A DNA stretch of 64,000 bases. Origin: Colwellia demingiae (GTDB taxonomy: Bacteria; Pseudomonadota; Gammaproteobacteria; Enterobacterales; Alteromonadaceae). The stretch is taken from the NCBI RefSeq assembly GCF_007954275.1, contig NZ_VOLT01000001.1, forward strand, positions 248,001 to 312,000, read 5' to 3'. The notes beneath the pieces are model-generated. The model saw only the letters and a program-made list of their open reading frames with translations. It was not told the DNA's origin and did no database searches. Both the position numbers and the translations under genes were made by a program. This document shows positions 9,233 to 18,259 of the stretch, piece after piece. Each line of letters opens with the position of its first letter. The stretch's first letter is position 1.

Positions 9233-10255
9233 TTAAAAACCATTCGGGTTTTCAGACTGCCAACGCCAAGTATCTTGGATCATGGCAGTTAAATCGAGCT
9301 TAGCTTGCCAATCTAATAGTTCATTCGCTAAAGATGCATCAGCGTACACAGTAGCTAAATCCCCAGCTCTGCGTGGCACTACTTGATAAGGGATATCTTG
9401 TTTACTAATGTCTTTAAAGGTATTAACTATCTCTAATACAGATGTACCGTTACCAGTACCTAAGTTAATTGCCTGACAACCTTTAACGATGCCCTTAGCA
9501 TGACCTAGACTTTCTAACGCTTTTACATGGCCTTGTGCTAAGTCAACCACATGAATATAGTCACGTACACCGGTGCCATCTTGCGTATCATAATCATCGC
9601 CAAAAACTTGTAACTGCGCTAAACGCCCTACTGCCACCTGCGCTACGTAAGGCAATAAATTATTAGGAATACCGTTAGGGTTTTCACCGATCAACCCAGA
9701 TTGGTGTGCGCCAATAGGATTAAAGTAGCGTAAACAAGCAATAGACCAAGAGGCATCACTTTTGGCTAAATCAAATAGAACATGTTCAACCATCAGCTTG
9801 GTTTGACCATAAGGGTTAGTTGCTGAAGTAGCCATGGTTTCGTTTAATGGTGAAACGTTATTCCCATAAACAGTGGCTGAAGAGCTAAAAACTAAATTCT
9901 TTACCTGATGTTTTTCCATGACTCGCAATAACGTAATCGTACCTGAAACATTATTTTGATAATACGCTAATGGAATTTCAGTAGACTCACCAACCGCTTT
10001 TAGTCCAGCAAAGTGAATTACCGCTTCTATCTTATGCTGATTAAACACTTGGTCTAAGGCATCTGCATCACAAACATCCGCTTTAATAAAGGTAACGGTT
10101 TTATTGGTGATTTTTTCAATACGTTCAAGTACTTTAGTTGACGAGTTCGATAAATTATCAACTATAACAATTTCTTGCTCATTGGTACTTTGTAGTAACT
10201 CAACAACAGTATGACTACCAATATAGCCTGTACCGCCTGTGATTAATAAACTCAT
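9233..10255 (-). CDS. galE: UDP-glucose 4-epimerase
   Basis: 340 residues, the usual length. An extended SDR enzyme that interconverts UDP-glucose and UDP-galactose for surface polysaccharide and galactose use. The NAD-binding motif GGTGYIGSH is at residues 7-15. The catalytic Ser is in FSSSATVYG, and the Tyr and Lys are in NPYGQTK. The family segment RYFNPIGAHQSGLIGE is present. It stands alone between a shared terminator and the DHH gene, with no polysaccharide cluster next to it. Confidence 0.95.
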   Translation of the reverse strand: MSLLITGGTGYIGSHTVVELLQSTNEQEIVIVDNLSNSSTKVLERIEKITNKTVTFIKADVCDADALDQVFNQHKIEAVIHFAGLKAVGESTEIPLAYYQNNVSGTITLLRVMEKHQVKNLVFSSSATVYGNNVSPLNETMATSATNPYGQTKLMVEHVLFDLAKSDASWSIACLRYFNPIGAHQSGLIGENPNGIPNNLLPYVAQVAVGRLAQLQVFGDDYDTQDGTGVRDYIHVVDLAQGHVKALESLGHAKGIVKGCQAINLGTGNGTSVLEIVNTFKDISKQDIPYQVVPRRAGDLATVYADASLANELLDWQAKLDLTAMIQDTWRWQSENPNGF

Positions 10256-10419
10256 TGCATCCCTACTCTTTTCTTTAACTGACTGAAATAGCTCGTTGAA
10301 TTAATTTGTTGAAATAAAGTAAAACAGTTCAACTTGATACTAACTATTTTAGCGCTTAGTTTTTGACTTTGATACTAATTTCTATTTTTGATGGTAGGTT
10401 CTAACGTTACAATTTTTTT

Positions 10420-11418
10420 CTAATGTCGATAATAGCTTTCAACCTGCTTTATAAATTCAACTAATCTACCCTTGGGCAAAGCATTAACGCCTGCTGCAGC
10501 TGCTCTGCCACCGCCTGTTGGAAACTGAGCACAGATATCACCAGCACCCTGTTTATTATTTAACGGTGCCCGTAAACTTAAGGTATAACTTTGCTCATTT
10601 TGAATTTTATTTTTCGATTGAAGATCAACTTCAATTGGATTTAGCGTAATCACAATGTGGGCTTTATCTGGTGCTTGATTGGCTAGGTCATTACCAAAAA
10701 CACCGCTGACTCGACGAGACCACGCTGCATCTTCAAGCACTATCGTTTTGACAATGTCATTATCACTCAAAACATCTGCGGTGCGCGCTTTAGCCATATC
10801 AGCTAAATAAGCAGCTTTGAGTTGACTAAAAATAGAGTTTTCTTGATTAATTAATACGAAAGGGTCGGGATACTCAAGTAATGACTGGTATAGCGCTGCG
10901 GGATGAAAGTGTAAGTCACTTAACTCCTGCCCATAACCATTATAATTAATATAAGTACCTAACTCATTGAGTTGATCTTTCTGCCGTTCTGATAAACCAA
11001 CTTTCTGCGCTAAATCGCTAGCACTGGCATGCATATTATCGCCAAAAGCTGCGGCAATGGCCCAATAGCTATATTGACCTTTTAACAAATCATTAACTAA
11101 CAAACTGGTACAAGTATTTGCATCAGTATTAAGTAATGTCGTTAGTTTATTTGATTTGGGAATATCACCCGTTCTATGGTGATCAACATAAAACACATCA
11201 ACTTGATTATTGATTAGTGCTTGAAGCGCTTGATTATTCTTTTCTAAAGAGATGTCTAACACAGTTACCGCTGTTGCTTTATTTACATCAACTTGTTTTA
11301 GCAGGCCAATATCACGCTTAACGCCCGTAATTAACAACGAATCTTTAGGCGTGGCTAAGCGTAACTGGAGTAAAGCAATAATGCCGTCTGCATCGCCATT
11401 AAACACATCATAATGCAT
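10420..11418 (-). CDS. DHH-family phosphoesterase
   Basis: 332 residues. N-terminal MHYDVFNGDADG and the DHH motif VFYVDHHRTG (about residue 76) supply metal-binding aspartates and histidines. The C-terminal DHHA1-type glycine motif is GGGRAAAAG. The layout matches DHH/DHHA1 phosphoesterases that cut short oligonucleotides, pAp or cyclic dinucleotides. The position right after cysC makes 3'-phosphoadenosine 5'-phosphate (pAp), the by-product of PAPS use, an attractive substrate, but that is inference. The canonical GGGH appears here as GGGR. It lies 68 bases downstream of cysC and is probably co-transcribed. Confidence 0.8.
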   Translation of the reverse strand: MHYDVFNGDADGIIALLQLRLATPKDSLLITGVKRDIGLLKQVDVNKATAVTVLDISLEKNNQALQALINNQVDVFYVDHHRTGDIPKSNKLTTLLNTDANTCTSLLVNDLLKGQYSYWAIAAAFGDNMHASASDLAQKVGLSERQKDQLNELGTYINYNGYGQELSDLHFHPAALYQSLLEYPDPFVLINQENSIFSQLKAAYLADMAKARTADVLSDNDIVKTIVLEDAAWSRRVSGVFGNDLANQAPDKAHIVITLNPIEVDLQSKNKIQNEQSYTLSLRAPLNNKQGAGDICAQFPTGGGRAAAAGVNALPKGRLVEFIKQVESYYRH

Positions 11419-11486
11419 GATAAAATATCCCTGACTTTTTCAGTTTATAATATTTAATTGAAAGGTAACTGATAGTTAACTAATTA

Positions 11487-12131
11487 TTAGCCTAGCGTCG
11501 CTTCACTAATAAAGCCTTGCGATATTAAGTAACCAACAATTTGCTCTGCACATTGCTCAACAGATTGCTCTGCCGTTTTTACGTGAATTTGCGGCAACGT
11601 TGGTACATCGTACGTTGAATCGATACCGGTAAAGTCTTTTATCTCACCTGCTCTCGCTTTTTTGTATAACCCTTTAGGATCGCGCTGTTCACACACACTG
11701 ATAGGGGTATCAATAAAGACTTCAATAAACTCTCCTTCTTCAAGCTTAGCTTTGGCTAATGCTCTATCACTAGCAAAAGGAGAAATAAACGCGGTTGAAA
11801 CAATTAGGCCTGCATCAAGGAATAATTTAGCCACTTCTGAAATACGACGAATGTTTTCAATACGCGCTTCATCACTAAAACCTAAATCTCCATTCAGACC
11901 GTGACGAACATTATCACCATCAAGTAAATAGCTGTGACAACCCAATTTAAACAACAACGAATCCACGGCATTAGCTACGGTAGATTTACCTGAGCCACTT
12001 AAACCGGTATACCAAAGCAGTGCTGGTTTTTGCTGTTTTAAATTAGCACGTTGTTCTTTGCTGATTTGTTGATTATGCCACACGGTATTTTCTGTTTTCA
12101 TACTGGCTGTTTTCTCATTGGCTGTTGTCAT
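11487..12131 (-). CDS. cysC: Adenylyl-sulfate kinase
   Basis: 214 residues. It phosphorylates adenosine 5'-phosphosulfate to PAPS. The P-loop GLSGSGKST is preceded by WYT, and LLDGDNVRHGLNGDLGFS and IENIRR match the APS kinase family closely. The N-terminus (about 25 residues) carries the common HNQQISKEQRA lead. It sits downstream of cysD, cysN and the SLC13 transporter on the same strand, so uptake, activation and phosphorylation of sulfate are encoded together. Confidence 0.95.
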   Translation of the reverse strand: MTTANEKTASMKTENTVWHNQQISKEQRANLKQQKPALLWYTGLSGSGKSTVANAVDSLLFKLGCHSYLLDGDNVRHGLNGDLGFSDEARIENIRRISEVAKLFLDAGLIVSTAFISPFASDRALAKAKLEEGEFIEVFIDTPISVCEQRDPKGLYKKARAGEIKDFTGIDSTYDVPTLPQIHVKTAEQSVEQCAEQIVGYLISQGFISEATLG

Positions 12132-12224
12132 GCTAAGTAAGCTCTATATTGGGATGTAATCAAGGTCACTAATTAGATTGCATTAAATTAAGCAATATAA
12201 TTAACGACTAAGTTAACAGGAAAA

Positions 12225-13952
12225 TTAAAACGGATAAACAATGGGAATAACCAAAATTACCGTTGCGCTATAAATCAGTGAAATAGGTAAACCAAAACTG
12301 ACAAAATCCTTTAATTGGTAATTACCCGCGTTATACACCATAACATTGGTTTGATAACCATAAGGGCTGATAAAGCTACCACTTGCAGCAAAAGCTACCG
12401 CCATTACAAAGGGCGTTGGGTCTACGCCAAGGCCGAGGGCAATATTGTAAGCAATAGGAAAGGCTAATGCTGCTGCAGCGCTATTGGTAATCAACTCAGT
12501 CATTATCAGCGTTAAAAGAAAGATACTAACAAAAGCGATATAGATACTTTGACCGTGTAAAAATCCTTCAATATTTTGCGCCAACATAACGGCAATGCCG
12601 GTATTTTCAATGGCTGAAGCTAACGTTAATGCACCTAATACAATCATCCAAATTTCTAAGGGAAAACGGCGCTTTATTTCATTCACTGAGAGTGAGTCAC
12701 TGAAAATTAAAAAAGCTAGGTAGATAAATAAGCAGCTAAGTAAAGGCAGTGGCGTAAAAACTGACACTAAAATACTGGTAATAAAACCCCATACCGTGGT
12801 GTAATCACGCCAACCATTGAGCATATTCTCAGCCTGATGGCCTGATAATATGAAAAAGTTTTTTGACAAATTAGGTCTAGTGGCAAAATCTTGCCCTACC
12901 GCTAACACCAAAAAGTCTCCTGGTTGTAGTACGATATCGCCTAATTTCCCTGATAATGCTCCACCCTCTCGGCGAACAGCAACAACAGCTGCATCAAAAC
13001 GCGCACGAAAGCCGGCTTTTTTTAAGGTTTTTCCTGCGATGGTTGAATCAGCTTTTACTAGTACTTCAGTTAAATTATCACGTAATAAGTCATCTTGCTC
13101 TGCATACAAATTCAAACCATCAAACTGCTGTAATGTCAGTACTTTTGATATATCTCCACTAAAAATGAGCTTATCTTGTGCTTGGAGGCATTCTTCAGGG
13201 CAGACAGGTGAAATTAATCGTCCCTGACGTACTATTTCAACGAGAAATAAAGAATTTAAATTTCTCAGGCCATTTTCTTCAATACTTTTACCAATTAAAG
13301 CAGATGCTGTTGCTACTTCGGCTTCGAGCAAATACTCATTGGTCGCTAAATCATCATCAACTAAGTTAGGTAAAGTTCGGCTGCGCACTAAGATAACAAA
13401 TAAACATAAAACAAAAGCCGATAGACCAATTAAGGTAAAATCAAAAAAACCAAAACCTTGATGACCTTGTTTAATCAATAAGCTGTTTACAATAAGATTG
13501 GTAGAGGTGCCCACTAACGTTAGCGTTCCCCCTAAGATAGCGGCAAACGACAAGGGTAATAAAAGCTTACCAGGATTAATGAGTTTATTTTTTTTCACGG
13601 TATTGATGAGCGTTGCTACCACCGCAGTGTTGCTCATAAGCGCTGAAGCCAAAGCAGTACCGAGTAATAATCGTAAGGTCGACTTTACTTTTGAGCCGTT
13701 AAAAACACCGGCTGATAAGCGTCTTAAAATACTGGTTCGTTCAAATGCAAAAGAACACAAGACTAACAAAACCAGGGTGACAAGACCTGGGTTAACGGCA
13801 TTCGTTAAAATGTCATCAACGCTGACAAACGACAGTGCCAAACACAACAAGACCGTCACAGAGAAAACCCGCTCTGGTACATGGCTGTATTTAACTAAGC
13901 TGATAAAAGTGGCAACAAACACACTTATCATCAACCACTGTTCTATTGCCAT
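12225..13952 (-). CDS. SLC13/DASS-family transporter with two TrkA-C domains, probable sulfate uptake
   Basis: 575 residues with 10 or more membrane helices in two blocks. Between them (about residues 205-370) is a cytoplasmic insert with two TrkA-C (RCK_C) modules, recognisable as ASALIGKSIEENGLRNLN..LIFSGD and IAGKTLKKAGFR..LQPGDFLVLAVG. The SNTAVVATL and TNSAAAALAFP segments are typical substrate- and sodium-binding loops of SLC13 proteins. The gene lies between cysN and cysC, so sulfate is the likely substrate. AAGGAAAC precedes the ATG. Confidence 0.88.
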   Translation of the reverse strand: MAIEQWLMISVFVATFISLVKYSHVPERVFSVTVLLCLALSFVSVDDILTNAVNPGLVTLVLLVLCSFAFERTSILRRLSAGVFNGSKVKSTLRLLLGTALASALMSNTAVVATLINTVKKNKLINPGKLLLPLSFAAILGGTLTLVGTSTNLIVNSLLIKQGHQGFGFFDFTLIGLSAFVLCLFVILVRSRTLPNLVDDDLATNEYLLEAEVATASALIGKSIEENGLRNLNSLFLVEIVRQGRLISPVCPEECLQAQDKLIFSGDISKVLTLQQFDGLNLYAEQDDLLRDNLTEVLVKADSTIAGKTLKKAGFRARFDAAVVAVRREGGALSGKLGDIVLQPGDFLVLAVGQDFATRPNLSKNFFILSGHQAENMLNGWRDYTTVWGFITSILVSVFTPLPLLSCLFIYLAFLIFSDSLSVNEIKRRFPLEIWMIVLGALTLASAIENTGIAVMLAQNIEGFLHGQSIYIAFVSIFLLTLIMTELITNSAAAALAFPIAYNIALGLGVDPTPFVMAVAFAASGSFISPYGYQTNVMVYNAGNYQLKDFVSFGLPISLIYSATVILVIPIVYPF

Positions 13953-14040
13953 TTAGTTTCCTTATTCTCAAAAAAAGACGCCACAAACACTATTACCAAA
14001 AGGTATAAAGAGTTTATGGCGGTATTTGTGCTGTAAAAGG

Positions 14041-14063
14041 TAGCGCGACATTATATCGCGCTA
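14041..14063. other. Hairpin between cysN and the SLC13 transporter gene
   Basis: TAGCGCGA and TCGCGCTA (8 bp) flank the loop CATTATA, in the 157-base gap of the cys operon. There is no T-run, so it is more likely an mRNA processing or stability element, or a weak attenuator, than a strong terminator. Confidence 0.5.
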
Positions 14064-14110
14064 AATTGATACTATTACTCAGTACTTTATTAAGTATTTT
14101 ACTTAATACG

Positions 14111-15511
14111 CTACTTCGTAATGTCGCGAGCACCCCAGTGTGGGAACTGCTTGCGAACTAATGCATTCAACTCTAATTCAAACGCTGAGTACTCATGTGT
14201 TTTCTCATCGATAGCATGATTTATCATGCCCGCACCAACGGTAACATTACTTAATCTGTCGATGATAATGAAAGCGCCCGTGCCTTGATTATCTTCATAA
14301 GCGTCAAAATGTAAGGTTTCGCCAGCAACAAAGTTAACGATACCGATATCGTTAACCGCTAGCTGTGAGCTAGGTAAACTTTCCATGGTGTTAACGTCAT
14401 ACTTGCTAACAATGCTTTGCGCATGACCTGTGGTCATTTTGCTACCGTGTTTGATAAAGTACTCACGACCCGGCTCAAGTTCATTCTCATGCATCCATAC
14501 TACGGTTGCACTGAACTCTTTGGCTGATACAGGTAAACAGCCTTTTTTAACAATAATTTCGCCGCGACTGATATCAATTTCATCTTCAAGGGTTAGCGTT
14601 ACCGCCATACCTTTATCAGCACGTTCTAAATTACCATCATAAGTGACGATTTCTTTTACCACACTTTCTTTGCCTGATGGCAACGCAACAATGGTATCGC
14701 CAACGAGTACATGACCTGAAGCAATAGTGCCGGCAAAACCACGGAAATCGAGATTAGGTCGGTTAACATATTGCACTTGGAAACGCAGTTGGGTGAATTC
14801 TTCTTGTTTCTTCACGTCAATAGTATTAAGCAGCTTCATTAACGTAGCCCCTGGATACCAAGGCATGTTTACGCTTTCGTCTACCACGTTATCGCCATTA
14901 AGCGCTGACAGAGGTACAAAACGCACATCACTAAACGTTAACGATTCGGCAAATTCACGGTATTCTTTTTTGATTTCTTGGTAGCGCTCTTGCGAGTAAT
15001 CAACCAAATCCATTTTGTTTACCGCAACAACAATGTTCTTAATACCTAATAACGAACAAATAAACGAGTGACGACGCGTTTGTGTTTGCACGCCATAACG
15101 CGCATCAATCAGGATAATTGCAATATCACAGGTTGAAGCACCAGTAGCCATGTTACGGGTATATTGTTCATGGCCTGGAGTGTCGGCGATAATAAACTTA
15201 CGCTTATCGGTTGAGAAGTAACGATAAGCAACATCAATAGTGATGCCTTGCTCACGTTCAGACTGTAAACCATCAACAAGCAGTGCTAAATCGATTGCTT
15301 CACCTGTTGTACCTGATTTTTTGGAATCTTTTTCAATCGCAGCAAGCTGATCTTCAAAAATCATTTTTGAGTCATGCAATAAACGACCAATTAAGGTACT
15401 TTTGCCATCATCTACGCTACCGCACGTTAAAAAACGTACTAGTTCTTTGTTTTCATGTTGCTTTAAATAAGCTTGAATATCGTCTTCAATTAACTCTGAC
15501 TGGTGACTCAT
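14111..15511 (-). CDS. cysN: Sulfate adenylyltransferase subunit 1 (GTPase)
   Basis: 466 residues. The regulatory GTPase of ATP sulfurylase, whose GTP hydrolysis drives APS formation by CysD. The translation-factor GTPase motifs are all present: [18 protein letters not shown] and NKMDLVD. Two beta-barrel domains follow. There is no fused APS kinase, in line with a separate cysC. AAGGA lies 8 bases before the ATG, and the gene follows cysD by 56 bases. Confidence 0.97.
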   Translation of the reverse strand: MSHQSELIEDDIQAYLKQHENKELVRFLTCGSVDDGKSTLIGRLLHDSKMIFEDQLAAIEKDSKKSGTTGEAIDLALLVDGLQSEREQGITIDVAYRYFSTDKRKFIIADTPGHEQYTRNMATGASTCDIAIILIDARYGVQTQTRRHSFICSLLGIKNIVVAVNKMDLVDYSQERYQEIKKEYREFAESLTFSDVRFVPLSALNGDNVVDESVNMPWYPGATLMKLLNTIDVKKQEEFTQLRFQVQYVNRPNLDFRGFAGTIASGHVLVGDTIVALPSGKESVVKEIVTYDGNLERADKGMAVTLTLEDEIDISRGEIIVKKGCLPVSAKEFSATVVWMHENELEPGREYFIKHGSKMTTGHAQSIVSKYDVNTMESLPSSQLAVNDIGIVNFVAGETLHFDAYEDNQGTGAFIIIDRLSNVTVGAGMINHAIDEKTHEYSAFELELNALVRKQFPHWGARDITK

Positions 15512-15567
15512 AAGGTTTTCCTTGCAAAAATTTTCATCAATAAAATGCTATAAAGTAAAGTTGGGGC

Positions 15568-16467
15568 TTAGAAGTAGCCTTCCATCTTTTTCTTTTCCAT
15601 CGAACCAGCGCTATCGTGATCTATCACGCGCCCTTGACGTTCAGAGGTTTTCGTTAATAGCATTTCTTGAATAATTTCAGGTAAGGTATTCGCCGTTGAC
15701 TCAACCGCGCCCGTTAATGGATAACAGCCTAAGGTTCTAAAGCGTACACTCTTCATTTGTATTTCTTCATCGTCACCAATGGGCATACGATCATCATCAA
15801 CCATGATCAACGTTCCATCACGCTCAACAACAGGACGTTTTTCAGCTAAATAAAGCGGCACAATTGGAATACTTTCTAAGTAGATGTACTGCCAAATATC
15901 AAGTTCAGTCCAGTTTGATAAAGGGAAAACACGAATGCTTTCGCCTTTATTTACTTTACCGTTATAGATATTCCACAATTCTGGACGTTGACTTTTTGGA
16001 TCCCAACGATGGTTTTCATCACGGAATGAATAAACACGCTCTTTCGCACGTGATTTTTCTTCATCACGACGTGCGCCACCAAAAGCAGCATCAAAACCGT
16101 ATTTGTTTAACGCTTGTTTTAAGCCTTGAGTTTTCATCACATCAGTATGCGTAGCACTACCGTGAGTAAATGGACCAATGCCCATTTCAATGCCTTCTGG
16201 ATTTTTATGTACTAGCAACTCAAAATCGTAGTCTTTAGCCATTTGATCACGAAAAGCAATCATCTCTTTAAATTTCCAATCCGTATCAACATGCAATAAC
16301 GGAAAAGGTATTTTACCTGGAGCGAAGGCTTTGCGAGCTAAATGTAGTAATACAGCCGAGTCTTTGCCGACAGAATACAACATCACGGGATTATCAAATT
16401 CAGCCGCTACCTCACGAAAAATATGGATAGATTCAGCTTCAAGTGTTTTTAAATGGGTTAAATTCAT
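15568..16467 (-). CDS. cysD: Sulfate adenylyltransferase subunit 2
   Basis: 299 residues, full length. The catalytic subunit of ATP sulfurylase. The PP-loop ATP pyrophosphatase motif is [14 protein letters not shown], followed by [13 protein letters not shown] and the family-specific [16 protein letters not shown] and [11 protein letters not shown]. First gene of the minus-strand sulfate cluster, so its promoter should lie in 16470-16640. That stretch is AT-rich, and I see no site I can assign to CysB. Confidence 0.97.
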   Translation of the reverse strand: MNLTHLKTLEAESIHIFREVAAEFDNPVMLYSVGKDSAVLLHLARKAFAPGKIPFPLLHVDTDWKFKEMIAFRDQMAKDYDFELLVHKNPEGIEMGIGPFTHGSATHTDVMKTQGLKQALNKYGFDAAFGGARRDEEKSRAKERVYSFRDENHRWDPKSQRPELWNIYNGKVNKGESIRVFPLSNWTELDIWQYIYLESIPIVPLYLAEKRPVVERDGTLIMVDDDRMPIGDDEEIQMKSVRFRTLGCYPLTGAVESTANTLPEIIQEMLLTKTSERQGRVIDHDSAGSMEKKKMEGYF

Positions 16468-16647
16468 TGCTAATACAAACTTTATGAAAAATTAATAAGC
16501 TTATAATGCCATAAATAGATATATTTTCCATATAAGAAACGTATTCGATATAACCAAAAGTAATATAGAGCCCTAAAGCTAATATAATTATTGTGATATT
16601 ACCGCTACATTTTATGAAAGATTATACTAAAAAATGCAAAATTAAAA

Positions 16648-16672
16648 AAAAGTCAGCATAACGCTGACTTTT
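16648..16672 (-). terminator. Rho-independent terminator of the comEA-like gene
   Basis: AAAAGTCAGC and GCTGACTTTT pair perfectly (10 bp) around the loop ATAAC. Read on the minus strand the stem runs into a T tract. It lies 29 bases beyond the stop of the gene ending at 16701. Confidence 0.85.
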
Positions 16673-16700
16673 AAATAATGGATCTGAGCTTATACCAAGC

Positions 16701-17039
16701 CTAAATACTTAACCTCGCCTTATTTTCACTAACAATCTTTTCACCAATACCACTAACATTAGTTAGCTCATTGACCGATTTGAAGGCACCAACTTGTTGG
16801 CGATAAACAATAATGGCTTGAGCTTTAGTATGCCCGACGCCCTTTAATGTGACCAACTGTTCAAATGTTGATTTATTCAAGTTAACAACTTGCTGTTTTA
16901 CTGATTGCGCACTTTGTCCTTGTGCAGCCTGAGTAACATTGGTCTCTTTAGCAAGACCGAATGAAGAGTTAACAAGTAAAATAATGCCTAAAGTTAAGGC
17001 TGAAAGGGTTTTGTTGAGGTGTTTTGGCTGAATATTCAT
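16701..17039 (-). CDS. ComEA-like helix-hairpin-helix protein
   Basis: 112 residues with a signal peptide (TLGIILLVNSSFGLA), a short Gln/Ser linker and a C-terminal ComEA-type module. The two hairpins are LVTLKGVGHTKAQAIIVYRQ and LTNVSGIGEKIVSENKARL. It should be a periplasmic protein that binds incoming double-stranded DNA during natural transformation; some short members of the family have no proven uptake role. The uptake channel gene comEC is also in this window (52743-55337) but is not linked. Confidence 0.85.
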   Translation of the reverse strand: MNIQPKHLNKTLSALTLGIILLVNSSFGLAKETNVTQAAQGQSAQSVKQQVVNLNKSTFEQLVTLKGVGHTKAQAIIVYRQQVGAFKSVNELTNVSGIGEKIVSENKARLSI

Positions 17040-17095
17040 CTTTAATTCCTTGTAAAGTTATCCATTAAAAAAGCAACTGAATAGCGTCTAATAAA

Positions 17096-17131
17096 AAACC
17101 TAGTAGCAACTGAACAGTCATTACTAGGTTT
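17096..17131 (-). terminator. Terminator after the thioredoxin-fold lipoprotein gene
   Basis: AAACCTAGTA and TACTAGGTTT (10 bp) pair across a 16-base loop. On the minus strand the stem is followed by a T-rich run. It lies about 110 bases beyond the stop at 17243. Confidence 0.65.
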
Positions 17132-17242
17132 AGATCGATAACTCGCTTTTGTCAAAATACACTTTAAACATTCAAATTATTATTGGCTGGTTCGTTACAA
17201 GCTAATAATGATTATCTTATGCTAAGTTATTGTTAGACTATT

Positions 17243-17767
17243 TTATTTCCAAACGATCTTAGCCAGTTGCTGCTCACCTTCGGCCAAGTTCATTTTGATA
17301 ATTTTATTATTTTCACCAATGGTGATCAAACGAGGAATACCACCCGAAGCAAAGCGTCTATATATACTACGGTCATTATCAACCGCTAATGCGACCTTAA
17401 TACCACGCTTATCACGCCAAGCCGTAACCGTCTCAATATCTTCTTCTCGAGCAATAGCAATGACTTCAATATCTTCCATTTCGAGTAAAGGTGAACTATT
17501 TAACGCTTTAAGTAAACGATTAGAATCATGACACCAAGTGGCAAACAAAATAACCAATTTACGTTTTCCTAATTGCTGTAAATCCAGTTCTTCACCGTCA
17601 ATAGTGGTAATAGTTTCAATGGGTAATAAGTCGCCCGAATTCACATATTCATCATGCACTATAGCTTGCGATTGGTTCAATGGCATAGCCTGACAAGCAG
17701 ACAAAACAATCGTTAAACTAACGATAAAAAATAAACGTTTTAATTTACTCTCAGTGGTTTTAACCAT
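17243..17767 (-). CDS. Thioredoxin-fold (TlpA/redoxin-like) lipoprotein with a single active-site cysteine
   Basis: 174 residues. A lipoprotein signal peptide (LFFIVSLTIVLSAC) places the lipid-anchored Cys at about residue 25. The body has the TlpA-like order of segments: ETITTIDGEELDLQQLGKRKLVILFATWCHDSNR, then a GGIPRLITIG segment with the cis-Pro of thioredoxin folds. The usual WCxxC is WCHDS, so the second, resolving Cys is absent and a normal dithiol exchange is not possible. It could act as a monothiol reductase, peroxidase-like enzyme or binding protein. It is followed by a terminator and shows no operon partner. Confidence 0.75.
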   Translation of the reverse strand: MVKTTESKLKRLFFIVSLTIVLSACQAMPLNQSQAIVHDEYVNSGDLLPIETITTIDGEELDLQQLGKRKLVILFATWCHDSNRLLKALNSSPLLEMEDIEVIAIAREEDIETVTAWRDKRGIKVALAVDNDRSIYRRFASGGIPRLITIGENNKIIKMNLAEGEQQLAKIVWK

Positions 17768-17803
17768 GAAAAATATCCCTAAATAAATTGAATTTTGTTA
17801 ACA

Positions 17804-17854
17804 AACCTGAACTTGGTTTAATACTTTAACTATCCAATAAACAGAGTTCAGGTT
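17804..17854. repeat. Inverted repeat upstream of the thioredoxin-fold lipoprotein gene
   Basis: AACCTGAACT and AGTTCAGGTT (10 bp, perfect) are separated by 31 bases. GTTAAC flanks both outer sides, offset by a short insertion on the left. It lies 37-87 bases upstream of the minus-strand start at 17767, so it overlaps the likely promoter. It could be an operator or a folded leader. Confidence 0.5.
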
Positions 17855-17975
17855 AACTACCTAGTATTTAACCCTAAATTCAACTATTTTCCAACAAACA
17901 AAACAAAAATACGTATCTACTAGCGCTTTGCTCATAGCTTAATTAGAATAGCTGTCATTATTATTATTGTCTGTC

Positions 17976-18242
17976 ATACCAATCAGATTAAATAAGTGAT
18001 CACTTAGCGAGAATTAAAAGGCTTAGAGGCAAGGCATTGATTGAAGAGAATGGTTATTCCCTTGTCAAGATCGATAACGCCGCATGTAAGCCTTTTTAAA
18101 CTCGCCCTTCGGGAGCTCATTAGCAAACTGATAACATCACAAAATGAATAAAATATAGAATGACTATGTTTAACCCATTTTATTTGTTCTAAGCTCGCTA
18201 ATGTAGCTCTAAGTTGGTCAGTTAATTAATACGACTGGTATC
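17976..18242. mobile_element. MITE-like element upstream of mfd
   Basis: About 267 non-coding bases bounded by inverted ends. ATACCAATCAGATTAA..TAGCGAG on the left faces CTCGCTA..TTAATACGACTGGTAT on the right. Inside are TAGAATGACTATG and GAATGGTTATTCCCTT, which recur in inverted form in the element at 8240-8503. It ends about 18 bases before the mfd start codon, so mfd may be transcribed through it or from a promoter in its right end. No open frame and no transposase. Confidence 0.65.
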
Positions 18243-18259
18243 ATTAGTGTAAGGAAATC

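Noticed and set aside
13498-13956. 152-residue plus-strand frame opposite the SLC13 transporter start
   Set aside because: Antisense to a well-supported membrane protein; hydrophobic codons read backwards produce such frames.
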